Shown: positions 34,694 through 43,919 of the stretch, one piece after another
Layout: the number at the start of each line of letters is the position of its first letter
How positions within the stretch are numbered: position 1 is the first letter of the stretch
Source: Actinomycetota bacterium
GTDB lineage: Bacteria; Actinomycetota; Geothermincolia; Geothermincolales; RBG-13-55-18
NCBI GenBank assembly: GCA_030019255.1
Contig: JASEFK010000001.1
Location: forward strand, 106,720 to 170,719
Direction: 5' to 3'
DNA length: 64,000 bases
Notes under the pieces: model-generated
The model's input: only the letters and a program-made list of their open reading frames with translations
Told to the model about the DNA's origin: nothing
The model's database searches: none
Program-made: the position numbers and the translations under genes

Positions 34694-35752
34694 ATGCGCG
34701 TGGATCTTTTCGACTACCATCTGCCGGAGGAGCTCATCGCCCAGGAACCGCTGGAGGACCGCGAGGCCTCGCGGATGCTGGTGGTGGATTGTGAATCGAG
34801 GGCCATAGAGCATAGGGTCTTCCGCGACCTTCCCACCCTGGTGGAGGAAGGGGACTGCATGGTCTTCAACGAGAGCCGGGTGCGGCGAGCGCGCTTGAGG
34901 GGCGTCAAGGAGGGGAACGGCGGGCGGGCAGAGCTCCTCCTGCTGCGCTCCGCGGAGGACGGTGCCTGGGAGGCCCTGGCCCGGCCCTTCCGGCGTTTGC
35001 GGGAAGGAAGCAGGATATCCTTCGGCTCCGGAAAGCTCCTGGCCGAGGTGGTGGAGAGAAAGGGCGAGGGCTTGGTGCGGGTGAGGCTGGAGACCAGCCA
35101 CCCCGGGGGTGTGGAGGAGGCGGTGGAGCGGCTGGGAGAGGTCCCCCTGCCCCCCTACATCCGGGCCCGCTTGGAGGATCCCGAGAGGTACCAGACCGTG
35201 TTCGCCCGCCGCATTGGTTCGGCTGCCGCGCCCACGGCGGGGCTCCATTTCGCCCCCGCTACCCTGGATGCCCTCCGCTCCCGGGGGGTGCGCCTGGCCT
35301 TCCTCCGCCTGGACGTGAGCCTGGACACGTTCCGGCCCCTGGCCTGCCGGGAAGTGGAGGAGCATCGCATGCATAGCGAGGAAGTGGAGGTTGGGGAGGA
35401 GGTATGCCGACAGGTCGGCGCCGCGCGGCGGGAGGGGAAGAAAGTCATCGCCGTGGGGACCACGGTGGCCAGGGCGCTGGAGAGCGCCGCCCTCTCGGGG
35501 GAGCTACAGCCTTTCCGGGGCATGACCGATCTTTACATCTATCCCGGATACCGTTTCCGGGTGGTGGACTGCCTGCTCACCAACTTCCATCTCCCCCGCT
35601 CCAGCCTGCTGGTCATGGTCAGCGCCTTCGCCGGGCGAAAGCTGGTGCTGGAGGCCTACCGCCGGGCGGTGGAACGGGGCTACCGTTTCCTCAGCTTCGG
35701 CGACGTTTGTTACTTCCACTATCCCCACGGGTGGCGTCCACCCGGCGATTGA
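34694..35752 (+). CDS. queA: S-adenosylmethionine:tRNA ribosyltransferase-isomerase QueA
   Basis: Adds the cyclopentane moiety to 7-aminomethyl-7-deazaguanine at the tRNA wobble base using S-adenosylmethionine. The 352-aa length is standard. Motifs: FDYHLPEELIAQEPLEDRE at the N-terminus, MVFNESRV, PLPPYI, the AAPTAGLHF motif, and LTNFHLPRSSLLVMVSAFAG. ATG 34694 follows TAGGACTGAG, a weak site, with a tandem repeat directly upstream. It lies 72 bases before tgt. Confidence 0.97.
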   Translation: MRVDLFDYHLPEELIAQEPLEDREASRMLVVDCESRAIEHRVFRDLPTLVEEGDCMVFNESRVRRARLRGVKEGNGGRAELLLLRSAEDGAWEALARPFRRLREGSRISFGSGKLLAEVVERKGEGLVRVRLETSHPGGVEEAVERLGEVPLPPYIRARLEDPERYQTVFARRIGSAAAPTAGLHFAPATLDALRSRGVRLAFLRLDVSLDTFRPLACREVEEHRMHSEEVEVGEEVCRQVGAARREGKKVIAVGTTVARALESAALSGELQPFRGMTDLYIYPGYRFRVVDCLLTNFHLPRSSLLVMVSAFAGRKLVLEAYRRAVERGYRFLSFGDVCYFHYPHGWRPPGD

Positions 35753-35824
35753 AGTCCGGTGGAATCCGGCTGGGCAGGCCCGATAATATTTGGCCGGCCG
35801 CAGGTACGGGATCGAGGAGAGAGG

Positions 35825-36949
35825 ATGGAAACCTCCTTGCGGTTCGAGATCCTGAAGCGGGACCCCCATACCATGGCCCGCCTGGGAAAGCTTACCACCC
35901 CCCGGGGCGAGGTGCTCACCCCCGCCTTTCTGCCCGTGGGGACCAGGGGGGCGGTGAAGTCCATGGCCCCCTGGGAGGTGGCGGATATCGGCTACCGCAT
36001 GATACTGGCCAACACCTATCATCTCTATCTCCGTCCCGGGGTGGAGGTGATCAAGGAGGCGGGCGGCCTGCATGCCTTCATGGGATGGGAGGGACCAATC
36101 CTCACCGACAGCGGGGGCTTCCAGGTCTTCTCCCTGTCGCCCACCCTGAGGGTAGAGGAGGACGGGGTACGTTTCCGCTCCGTGTACGACGGCAGCGAGC
36201 ACTTCCTGACCCCGGAGACGGCGGTGCGTGTACAGGAGGACCTGGGCTCGGACGTGGCCATGATCCTGGATCATTGCGTGGCCTATCCCGCTTCCCGGGA
36301 GGAGGTGGAAAGGTCGGTGGAGACCACCCTGCGCTGGGCGGAGAGGTCCCTCGAGGCCCACACCCGCGGCGAACAGGCCCTTTTCGGTATCGTGCAGGGG
36401 GGCGCCTACCCGGACCTCCGGGCGCGTAGCGCGGAGTTGACCGCCGGGCTGGACTTCCCTGGGTACGGCATCGGGGGCCTGTCGGTGGGGGAACCCAGGG
36501 AGGAGATGCTCCGCTGCCTGGAGGTGCAGTCGGCCATCCTTCCCGAGGACCGGCCACGCCACCTCCTGGGCATTGGCGACCCGGAGGGGCTCCTGGAGTC
36601 CGTGGCCCTGGGCATGGACCTCTTCGACTGCGTGCTCCCCACCCGCATGGCTCGCACCGGGTTGGCCTTCACCCGGGAGGGAAAGCTCAACCTGCGCCAT
36701 GCCTGTTATGCACATGACCCCCGCCCCCTCGAGGAGGGCTGCGCCTGTCCGGCCTGCACCAACTTCACCCGCGCCTACCTCCGCCACCTGCACCGGGTGA
36801 ACGAGATGCTGGCCCACCGCATGCTCACCTGGCACAACCTGGCGTTCATGCAGCGGCTGCTCCTCGATTGCAGGCGGGCGATAGAGGCTGGTAGAATGTT
36901 GGAGTTAATCCGGGAATGGAAGGGCTGGAGCGAGAGGCAGCCGTCGTGA
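35825..36949 (+). CDS. tgt: tRNA-guanine transglycosylase
   Basis: Exchanges guanine 34 for preQ1 in Asp, Asn, His and Tyr tRNAs. The 374-aa protein has the LTPAFLPVGTRGAVKS start, DSGGFQVFS with the first catalytic Asp, FGIVQGG, GGLSVGE, the nucleophile Asp in LFDCVLPTRMARTG, and the zinc site CACPAC...H. ATG 35825 fits the family N-terminus and follows GAGGAGAGAGG; the frame is open further upstream without homology. A GATAAT at 35782-35787 may be a weak internal promoter. yajC follows, a linkage seen in many bacteria. Confidence 0.97.
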   Translation: METSLRFEILKRDPHTMARLGKLTTPRGEVLTPAFLPVGTRGAVKSMAPWEVADIGYRMILANTYHLYLRPGVEVIKEAGGLHAFMGWEGPILTDSGGFQVFSLSPTLRVEEDGVRFRSVYDGSEHFLTPETAVRVQEDLGSDVAMILDHCVAYPASREEVERSVETTLRWAERSLEAHTRGEQALFGIVQGGAYPDLRARSAELTAGLDFPGYGIGGLSVGEPREEMLRCLEVQSAILPEDRPRHLLGIGDPEGLLESVALGMDLFDCVLPTRMARTGLAFTREGKLNLRHACYAHDPRPLEEGCACPACTNFTRAYLRHLHRVNEMLAHRMLTWHNLAFMQRLLLDCRRAIEAGRMLELIREWKGWSERQPS

Positions 36950-36990
36950 ACCCGGTGCGAATATGGTAATTTCTGGGAAGGAAGGTGAAA

Positions 36991-37368
36991 ATGAACGTCT
37001 GGTACGCGTCCATCCCCCTGGCGGCGCAGGAAGGTTCGACGGGTTGGATCTCCATCCTCTTTATCGTCGGCCTGATCGTGCTCTTCTATTTCATGCTCAT
37101 CCGTCCCCAGCAGAAGCGCATGCGGCAGCAGATGGAGCTCATGAAGAGCCTTCGAGTGGGGGACGAGGTGATGACCTCGGCGGGAATCTACGGGACCATC
37201 AGCGAGGTGGAGGAGGATACCGTCCTCCTGGAGGTGGCCGAGGACGTGGATATCCGGGTGGCCAAGAGCGCCATCGTCAAGATCTTCACCCCTCACGAGC
37301 AGGAGGAGGCGGAAGAAGGATTGTCCGGCGAGGAGGAGGCGGACAAGCGGGCGGAGGACGAGGATTAG
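36991..37368 (+). CDS. yajC: Preprotein translocase accessory subunit YajC
   Basis: Single-pass membrane protein associated with SecDF, 125 aa. One hydrophobic helix (ISILFIVGLIVLFYFMLI) is followed directly by the RPQQKRMRQQ signature and a small soluble domain (LRVGDEVMTSAGIYGTI). The C-terminal ~25 residues are strongly acidic. ATG 36991 follows AAGGAAGG; GTG 36985 adds two residues. Order tgt-yajC-secD-secF is standard. Confidence 0.93.
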   Translation: MNVWYASIPLAAQEGSTGWISILFIVGLIVLFYFMLIRPQQKRMRQQMELMKSLRVGDEVMTSAGIYGTISEVEEDTVLLEVAEDVDIRVAKSAIVKIFTPHEQEEAEEGLSGEEEADKRAEDED

Positions 37369-37633
37369 GTGATTTCCAGGCCGGGTAGCCAGCCGGCACG
37401 ATTGAACCCTAGGGACACCACGAAGGGAACCGGTTAGAAGTTGCGAATACATCCGAGGTGAGGTTCACATATCCCGGGCCCGGGTGCTTTCCGGGCGCCG
37501 GTGGCGCTTGTGCCGCAGAGGAAAAACACGTCCCGGCGTTACCGCGTGGAATGAGTCCCTGGAGCCTAAACGGGTGGAAGGCGTATTTTCGGCCGTAAGC
37601 GGAAAAGGACTTCATTATGTGGGGAGGTAAACG
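37369..37633. other. Gap between yajC and secD
   Basis: 265 bases with no recognised gene. The secD ribosome site GGGGAGGTAAAC is at its end. No clear promoter was found. Confidence 0.35.
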
Positions 37634-39022
37634 GTGAAGACCGGAAGGTCCCTGTGGATGCTAGCGGTGGTGGCCCTGGTCCTGGTGGCCATGTACGTGC
37701 CCATCCTGGTGGGGGGGTACGGACCGCGGCTGGGCCTCGACCTGCAGGGCGGCATCAGCGTGACCCTGCAGGCGCTGGGGGAGGCGGATGGGGCCAAGAT
37801 GGAGAAGGCCGCCGAGATCGTCCGGCGCCGGGTGAACGCCCTGGGCCTCACGGAACCGGTGGTGGCGCCGCAGGGAAACAACCGGGTCCTGGTCCAGATC
37901 CCCGGGGAACAGGACCCCGACCGGGTGCTCAAGATCATCGGCAGCACCGCCCAGCTCCAGTTCCGTGAGGTCCTGGAGATCATCTACCCGGGGAGCGAGA
38001 ACTACGAGACCACGGAGGTCACCGCGGTCAACCCCGATGACCCGGAGGCCTACCAGGCCCTCAAGGACCAGGAGATCGTCCTGGAGAAGGAGGGAAAAAA
38101 CGGGGAGAGGCTGAAGGTGCGTCTGGGGCCCACCCGCCTCACCGGGGACATCATCGACACCGCGGACGCCGCCGTGGACCAGGAACGGGGAGGCTACAAG
38201 ATCGTTTTCCAGCTCACCTCGGAGGCGGCCCCGGAGTTCGCCACCCTCACCAAGGAGCTGCTGGGAAAGCAGCTGGCCATCGTCCTGGACTACAACCTGG
38301 AGTCCTTTCCCACCGTGCAGTCGGAAATAACCGACGGCCGGGGGGAGATAACCGGCGACTTCACCCGCGAGGAGGCCCGGGACCTGGCCCTGGTCCTCAA
38401 GATGGGCGCCCTCCCGGTGGAGTTCGACCCCAATCCCCTGGTGGAGAACGTCAGCGCCACCCTGGGGCGGGATTCCCTCCGACGGGGGCTCATCGCCGGG
38501 CTGGTGGGCCTGGTCCTGGTGGCCGTGTTCATGCTCGCTGTCTACCGGCTGCTGGGCATCGTCACCTGCTTCTCCCTGGTGTTCTTCGGACTCCTCATGT
38601 TCGGGATAATCTCCCTCCTGGGGCGCTACCTACACTGGTCCCTGACCCTGGCGGGCATCGCCGGCGTGGTGGTCTCCATCGGCATCTCTGCCGACTCCAG
38701 CGTGGTCTTCTTCGAGAGGCTCAAGGAGGAGGTGCGGGAGGGAAAGTCCGTGCGCTCCTCGGCGGACCGCGCTTACAGGTCCGCCTTCCGCACCATCGTG
38801 GCCGCGGACGCGGCCACCTTCATTACCGCCTTCATCCTCTGGATACTGGCCATGGGCCCGGTTAAGGGCTTCGCCTTCACCCTGGGGCTGGCCACCCTTC
38901 TGGACGTGTTCATCTCCTACTTCTTCACCCACCACGCCGTTTCCCTGCTCTCCAGACTGAAGGCCTACAACCGGCCGCGCCTTGTGGGGGTGGGGAAGGA
39001 AGTCCTGGGGGGTGAGGGCTGA
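37634..39022 (+). CDS. secD: Protein translocase subunit SecD
   Basis: Proton-driven accessory subunit that helps pull secreted proteins through SecYEG, 462 aa. One N-terminal helix, a periplasmic/exterior P1 domain starting LGLDLQGGISVTL, and a C-terminal membrane domain with about five helices (from ~residue 275) including the GISADSSVVFFERLKEE region. Start GTG 37634 follows GGGGAGGTAAAC. The stop overlaps the secF start (TGATG), so the pair is translationally coupled. Confidence 0.96.
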   Translation: MKTGRSLWMLAVVALVLVAMYVPILVGGYGPRLGLDLQGGISVTLQALGEADGAKMEKAAEIVRRRVNALGLTEPVVAPQGNNRVLVQIPGEQDPDRVLKIIGSTAQLQFREVLEIIYPGSENYETTEVTAVNPDDPEAYQALKDQEIVLEKEGKNGERLKVRLGPTRLTGDIIDTADAAVDQERGGYKIVFQLTSEAAPEFATLTKELLGKQLAIVLDYNLESFPTVQSEITDGRGEITGDFTREEARDLALVLKMGALPVEFDPNPLVENVSATLGRDSLRRGLIAGLVGLVLVAVFMLAVYRLLGIVTCFSLVFFGLLMFGIISLLGRYLHWSLTLAGIAGVVVSIGISADSSVVFFERLKEEVREGKSVRSSADRAYRSAFRTIVAADAATFITAFILWILAMGPVKGFAFTLGLATLLDVFISYFFTHHAVSLLSRLKAYNRPRLVGVGKEVLGGEG

Positions 39023-40218
39023 TGTTCATCCGGGGCAGGGAGATAAAGTACAACCTGGTCGGTGGGAAGGCCTTCTCTCCTCCCAATGTCTACTGGATCG
39101 GATTCTCCACCGCGCTCATCGTCATCTCGGTGGCGGCCCTGGCCGTCCTGGGGATCAACCTGGGCATCGAGTTCAAGGGCGGCTACCTGGTGAAGATGCG
39201 CCTCCAGAAGCCCGCCGACGTGGGCGAGGTGCGCGGCATACTGGCGGGGACGGGGACCCCGGGCCTGGAGAAGTCCATCGTGCAGGCCGCGGAAGACAAC
39301 CGGGTGCTCATCCTGCGCATGCCCTACATCGAGGATTCACAGGCCCGCCAGCAAGCCATCGAATCCATCAACTTGGAGCTGGACCGCATCTACGGCATTG
39401 ATGAGGTTCTCCAGGAGGAGCAGGTGGGCTCGGAATGGGGGCGCGAGGTGAGCCAAAAGGCCATCATCGCCCTGGCAGTCTTTTTGGCCGTCATCCTGGT
39501 GTACATAACTCTCCGTTTGGAGTTCAAGATGGCGGTGACGGCCATTGTCGCCCTCATCCACGATACCCTCATCACCGTGGGGATCTACGCCCTGACCCGC
39601 CGCCAGGTGACGCCGGTCACGGTTATCGCCTTTCTGACCATTCTCGGCTACTCCCTCTACGACACTATCGTGGTCTTCGACCGTGTGGAAGAAAATACCA
39701 ATCTGCTGGCGCGCAGCGGAAGGATGACCTTCTCGGGCATTGTCAACGAGAGCGTCAACCAGACGCTCATGCGTTCCATCGGCACCACCCTGACCACCCT
39801 GCTGCCCATCATTACCATCCTGGTCTTCGGAGGGGAGACGCTCAAGGATTTCGCCTTCGCCCTCTTCCTGGGCGTCCTGCTGGGAGGGTATTCCTCCACC
39901 TTCATCGCCAGCCCTCTCCTGGCCATGTGGAAGGAGAGAGAACCCCGCTACGCGGCGGTGCGGGAAAGGGTGGACGTCAAGGGGGCCCGGGAAGCCATCC
40001 TTATCACCAGGCCCGCGGCGACGCGTTCCGGGGAAGAACCCGCTCCCCCGCCCCGGGAAGCGGAGGCCAAGCCCGAGGCGGCAGGAGCCCGGTCCAGGGA
40101 AGGCACGAACGCGCAGGCGCGGAAGCCAGCCCCGGCCAAGGGAGGCAGCGGCCAGCGCAAGAAGGCCACCACCAAGGGCCCCTCGGGCGGTAAAAAGAAA
40201 AAAAAGAAGAAGAAATAG
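39022..40218 (+). CDS. secF: Protein translocase subunit SecF with a long basic tail
   Basis: Partner of SecD, 398 aa. Six membrane helices are expected, with GINLGIEFKGGYLVKM in the first exterior domain and the conserved GYSLYDTIVVFDRVEEN and FGGETLKDFAFALFLG segments. After about residue 310 the protein carries an extra ~85-residue cytoplasmic tail rich in Pro, Ala, Glu and Lys, ending in eight lysines; most SecF proteins stop soon after the last helix. The final codons are an A-rich run where polymerase or ribosome slippage could occur. Confidence 0.95.
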   Translation: MFIRGREIKYNLVGGKAFSPPNVYWIGFSTALIVISVAALAVLGINLGIEFKGGYLVKMRLQKPADVGEVRGILAGTGTPGLEKSIVQAAEDNRVLILRMPYIEDSQARQQAIESINLELDRIYGIDEVLQEEQVGSEWGREVSQKAIIALAVFLAVILVYITLRLEFKMAVTAIVALIHDTLITVGIYALTRRQVTPVTVIAFLTILGYSLYDTIVVFDRVEENTNLLARSGRMTFSGIVNESVNQTLMRSIGTTLTTLLPIITILVFGGETLKDFAFALFLGVLLGGYSSTFIASPLLAMWKEREPRYAAVRERVDVKGAREAILITRPAATRSGEEPAPPPREAEAKPEAAGARSREGTNAQARKPAPAKGGSGQRKKATTKGPSGGKKKKKKKK

Positions 40219-40775
40219 GCGCGAGCAAGCTTGGTTCTGCCCCACCCCTTCCGGGACGTCGGGAGGAGGAGGAAGGCGGGGAACCGGAAGGAGCCTTTCC
40301 TCCGGCGAAGGCAGTTTTCCGAGGGGCGTATGGGAGATGTACGCATCACCGGTCCCCTCCGACCACGGGCGCAGGGTAGTCTCGCACGGTACCGGAGGGC
40401 GAGGGCTACCTTTCTGTCGGTCGTAAACCGAACCAACACCACGGAACCCGACCGCCGTCGGGATGGCGATCTCCGCGTGGCCGGCGACAAGCGCGACAGG
40501 AGGCAATAACCCGGTGACCGGGCGCGCGGATGCTTCCGTTTCACACGCCGTCGGTACCCGTGGCCGCTCGAATGACGTATCCCCCAAAGCAAGGTACGCT
40601 TTTGGCGGGCGGCGGGTGCCCTTTCTCTACGCTAAGCTGACTTGGTGGGGCCATCCTGCGGTTCAGTTGGAGCAACCCACGCCTTCCCTTATCCCTCCGG
40701 CTTGTGGCACTATCAAATCGGAGCCTCCGTTCCCTCCAGGGCACGGAAGAGCAGGATAGAAACGGGAGGAAAGAC
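40219..40775. other. Gap between secF and relA
   Basis: About 550 bases without a recognisable gene, terminator or strong promoter. Short open frames here have no known motif. Confidence 0.4.
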
Positions 40776-42938
40776 TTGTCGCCATCCATCGATTCGCTGG
40801 TCCAAAAGGTCAAGTCTTACAACGGCAGGGGCGACACCCGGCTCATCCGGGAAGCCTACGAGTTCGCGCGCCTTCACCACGCCCGACAGGTGAGGAAGAG
40901 CGGGGAGGAGTTCATCCTCCATCCCCTGGGGGTGGCCCACATCCTGGCCGACCTTCAGATGGACGAGATCACCCTGGCGGCGGCCCTCCTGCACGACGTG
41001 GTGGAGGACACGGAGATCACCCTGGACGACGTGCGGGATAAGTTCGGGACGGAGATAGCCGGGATCATCGACGGCGTGACCAAGCTGGACCGGCTCACCT
41101 TCCGCAACCGCGAGGAGATGCAGGCGGAGAACTTCCGCAAGATGTTCGTGGCCATGGCCCAGGATATCCGGGTGGTGATCATCAAGTTGGCCGACCGCCT
41201 GGACAACATGAAGACCATCGGGCACCTTTCTGAGGAGAAGCAGAAGGAAAAAGCCCGCGAGACCCTGGAGATCTACGCTCCCCTGGCTCACCGCCTGGGC
41301 ATATCCCAGCTCAAGTGGCAGCTGGAGGACCTGGCCTTCGCCACCCTCTATCCCCTGCGCTTCCAGGAGATCGTCCAGATGGTGGACCAGCGCCGGCCCG
41401 AGCGGGAGCGGTACATCGAGGAGGTCAAGAGGGAGCTTCAGGCCCACCTGCGCCAGTCGCACATCAAGGCGGAGATAGAGGGGCGGGTCAAGCACTACTA
41501 CAGCATCTACACCAAGATGAAGGAGCGGGGAAAGCAGTTCGACGAGATATACGACCTCTTCGCCGTGCGCATCCTGGTGAACACCAAGGAAGAATGTTAC
41601 ACCGTCCTGGGGATGGTGCACTCCCTCTGGCAGCCGGTTCCCGGGCGGATCAAGGATTACATCGCCCAGCCCCGCTTCGGCATCTACCAGAGCCTGCACA
41701 CCACGGTCATAGGACCGCAGGGTCGGCCCCTGGAGATACAGATCCGTACCCATGACATGCACCGTACCGCGGAATACGGTATCGCCGCCCACTGGCGGTA
41801 CAAGGAAGCCGGCCGCTCCCAGGACCGGGTGCGGGAGAGGCTGGCCTGGATAAAGCGCATCGTGGAATGGCAGAGGGAGCTTTCCGATCCCAGGGAATTC
41901 CTGGAAAACCTGAAGATAGACCTTTTCCAGGACGAGGTCTTCGTCTTCACCCCCAAGGGGGACGTCATCGATCTCCCGCGGGGCTCCACTCCCATCGACT
42001 TCGCTTACGCCATCCATACCGAGGTGGGCCACCGCTGCGTGGGGGCCAAGGTCAACGACCGCCTGGTGCCCCTGGAATACAACCTGCGCAACGGGGACAT
42101 CGTGACCATCATAACCTCCAGCACTTCCCCCGGACCCTCCAAGGACTGGCTGAACATCGTCAAGACCCCCCGGGCCAGGACCAAGATCCGCCAGTGGTTC
42201 TCCAAGGAGCGGCGCCTGGAGGATGCCCAGGAGGGGAAGGAGGTGCTGATCAAGGCCATGCGCAAGGCCCGCCTCCCGGTCCAGAAGGTCCTGGGTTCCC
42301 ACCTCCTGGAGGAGATCGCTACCCAGGAATACGGTTTCACCTCCACGGAGGACCTCTACGCCAGCATCGGCGCCGGTAAGACATCCGCCCAGCAGGTGGT
42401 GAACCACCTCCAGAACAAGCTGGGCATAAGCGAGGAGGCGCCGCCGGCTCCGGCACCCCGGCGCCGGCGCAAGCCGCCCGCCTACACCAAGGGAGTGAGG
42501 GTGGAAGGGGTGGACAACGTGCTGGTGCGCATCGCCCACTGCTGCAACCCGGTGCCCTACGACCCCATCGTGGGCTTCGTCACCCGGGGCCGCGGGGTCT
42601 CCGTCCACCGCGCCGATTGTCCCAACGCCCGCCACATGTTGGAGACCGGATACCGCAGGATAGAGGTGAGCTGGGATACCCGGCAGCCCACCAGCTTCCA
42701 GGTGGAGATAAGGGTGGAGGCCATGGACCGGCCGAGGCTTCTGAGGGACATCACCACCGTTCTGGGGGAGTTCCACGTGAACATCCTGACCGCCACCATG
42801 AACATAAACAGGGAGAACGTGGCCGTGAGCCGGTTCGTCTTCGAGCTGGCCAACATCAGCCACCTGGAGGACATACTGCGCAACATCCGCAAGGTGGATT
42901 CGGTATTCAGCGCCTACCGCGTGATCCCCGGGGCCTGA
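40776..42938 (+). CDS. relA: Bifunctional (p)ppGpp synthetase/hydrolase RelA/SpoT
   Basis: Stringent-response enzyme (Rsh), 720 aa. The hydrolase HD domain is intact (HPLGVAHILADL, LLHDVVEDTEIT, KLADRLDNMKT), followed by the synthetase domain (IYTKMKERGKQFDEIYDLFAVRILV shown in part, YIAQPRFGIYQSLHTTV, and ETQ-type EIQIRT), a TGS domain (PRGSTPIDFAYAIHTEVG), a conserved Cys region (IAHCCNPVPYD), and a C-terminal ACT domain. TTG 40776 is preferred because GGGAGGAAAG lies five bases upstream and gives the usual length; GTG 40704 would add 24 unrelated residues. dtd follows closely, a common association. Confidence 0.95.
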   Translation: MSPSIDSLVQKVKSYNGRGDTRLIREAYEFARLHHARQVRKSGEEFILHPLGVAHILADLQMDEITLAAALLHDVVEDTEITLDDVRDKFGTEIAGIIDGVTKLDRLTFRNREEMQAENFRKMFVAMAQDIRVVIIKLADRLDNMKTIGHLSEEKQKEKARETLEIYAPLAHRLGISQLKWQLEDLAFATLYPLRFQEIVQMVDQRRPERERYIEEVKRELQAHLRQSHIKAEIEGRVKHYYSIYTKMKERGKQFDEIYDLFAVRILVNTKEECYTVLGMVHSLWQPVPGRIKDYIAQPRFGIYQSLHTTVIGPQGRPLEIQIRTHDMHRTAEYGIAAHWRYKEAGRSQDRVRERLAWIKRIVEWQRELSDPREFLENLKIDLFQDEVFVFTPKGDVIDLPRGSTPIDFAYAIHTEVGHRCVGAKVNDRLVPLEYNLRNGDIVTIITSSTSPGPSKDWLNIVKTPRARTKIRQWFSKERRLEDAQEGKEVLIKAMRKARLPVQKVLGSHLLEEIATQEYGFTSTEDLYASIGAGKTSAQQVVNHLQNKLGISEEAPPAPAPRRRRKPPAYTKGVRVEGVDNVLVRIAHCCNPVPYDPIVGFVTRGRGVSVHRADCPNARHMLETGYRRIEVSWDTRQPTSFQVEIRVEAMDRPRLLRDITTVLGEFHVNILTATMNINRENVAVSRFVFELANISHLEDILRNIRKVDSVFSAYRVIPGA

Positions 42939-43017
42939 AGGGGCCTCGCCCTTCGGGGATGATCTCGCGGAAGCCGGAGCCTTTTAGTGTGGAGGGGAAA
43001 CGGGAGGCTGAGGAGGG

Positions 43018-43467
43018 ATGAGGGCTCTTATCCAGAGGGTATCTCGCTGTACAGTGCGGGTCGATGGACGGGAGGTATCCTCCATCGGGCCGGGTTTGCT
43101 GGTGCTCCTCGGCATCTCTACCCGGGATACCCGCGAGGACATCGAGTACATCGTGCGCAAGACGGTTAACCTGCGCATCTTCGACGACCACGAGTGCAAA
43201 CTGAACCTTTCGCTGGTCGAGAAGGGGGGTCAGGTGATGGTGGTCTCCCAGTTCACCCTCTACGGTGACGTGCGCAAGGGGAGGAGGCCCAGCTACGTGG
43301 AGGCGGCACCACCCGAGGTCGCGGAAAGGATTTACGAGGAAGCCTGCGAGGTCTTCGCCGACGCCGGGTTCCCCCCTGCCAGGGGGGTTTTCGGCGCCCA
43401 CATGGAGGTGGAACTGGTGAACGACGGCCCGGTGACCTTGCTCATCGAGTCCCCGCGGAAGGATTAG
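43018..43467 (+). CDS. dtd: D-aminoacyl-tRNA deacylase
   Basis: Hydrolyses D-amino acids and glycine mischarged onto tRNA, 149 aa. Family motifs: MRALIQRVSRCTVRVDG at the start, VVSQFTLYGDVRKGRRPSY with the catalytic region, and the cross-subunit motif NDGPVTLLIES near the end. ATG 43018 follows GAGGAGGG. The order relA-dtd-MBL hydrolase-hisS-aspS is widespread. The last ~65 bases are duplicated, in degenerate form, about 180 bases downstream. Confidence 0.96.
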   Translation: MRALIQRVSRCTVRVDGREVSSIGPGLLVLLGISTRDTREDIEYIVRKTVNLRIFDDHECKLNLSLVEKGGQVMVVSQFTLYGDVRKGRRPSYVEAAPPEVAERIYEEACEVFADAGFPPARGVFGAHMEVELVNDGPVTLLIESPRKD

Positions 43468-43574
43468 GGGCGCCGGGCTGCCCTTGATACCTCGAGATTT
43501 CATCCATACCCCCTCCATCCAAGTACCGGATTTTTCCTCCTCATGCCGGGCCTCCCCTGAAGCCTGGCGGGCAC

Positions 43575-43639
43575 GCCCATGAAGGCGGCGCCGGAAAACG
43601 ATGGCCCGGTAACCCTGCTCACCAGCTCCCCGGTGAAGG
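43575..43639 (+). pseudogene. Degenerate duplicate of the dtd 3' end
   Basis: This stretch aligns with dtd 43396-43462, sharing the codons for ENDGPVTLL...SP (dtd has VNDGPVTLLIESP). One two-base gap and about a third mismatches separate them. The rest of dtd is not repeated. The copy reads into a frame that later contains the MBL hydrolase gene but has no function of its own that I can see. Confidence 0.65.
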
Positions 43640-43919
43640 TTGAAGCGAGGTGCTCCTTTTGTGATAAGCCCCATCGGAACGGCGGAATTTACCGGCCCTT
43701 TTTACGGGAAACTCGGCCAAGGGTTGAGATATTTGGGATAACATGGGATATCATGTATGGACCGGCGAAGAAGAGATTCCGGACCCCGGGCCGCGTGCCT
43801 GGGCAGGTCGATCGCCGGAGAGCGGGAAGGCCCTCTACCGACCACGCCGTCGAAAAAGGGATTCCGGAGATTCCGGAGGAGACCATTCCGGAAGAAGAAG
43901 AGCGGGACGCGGAGGATAC

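Noticed and set aside
40713..42863. 716-codon open frame on the minus strand
   Set aside because: Exact antisense of relA/spoT, which is well supported.
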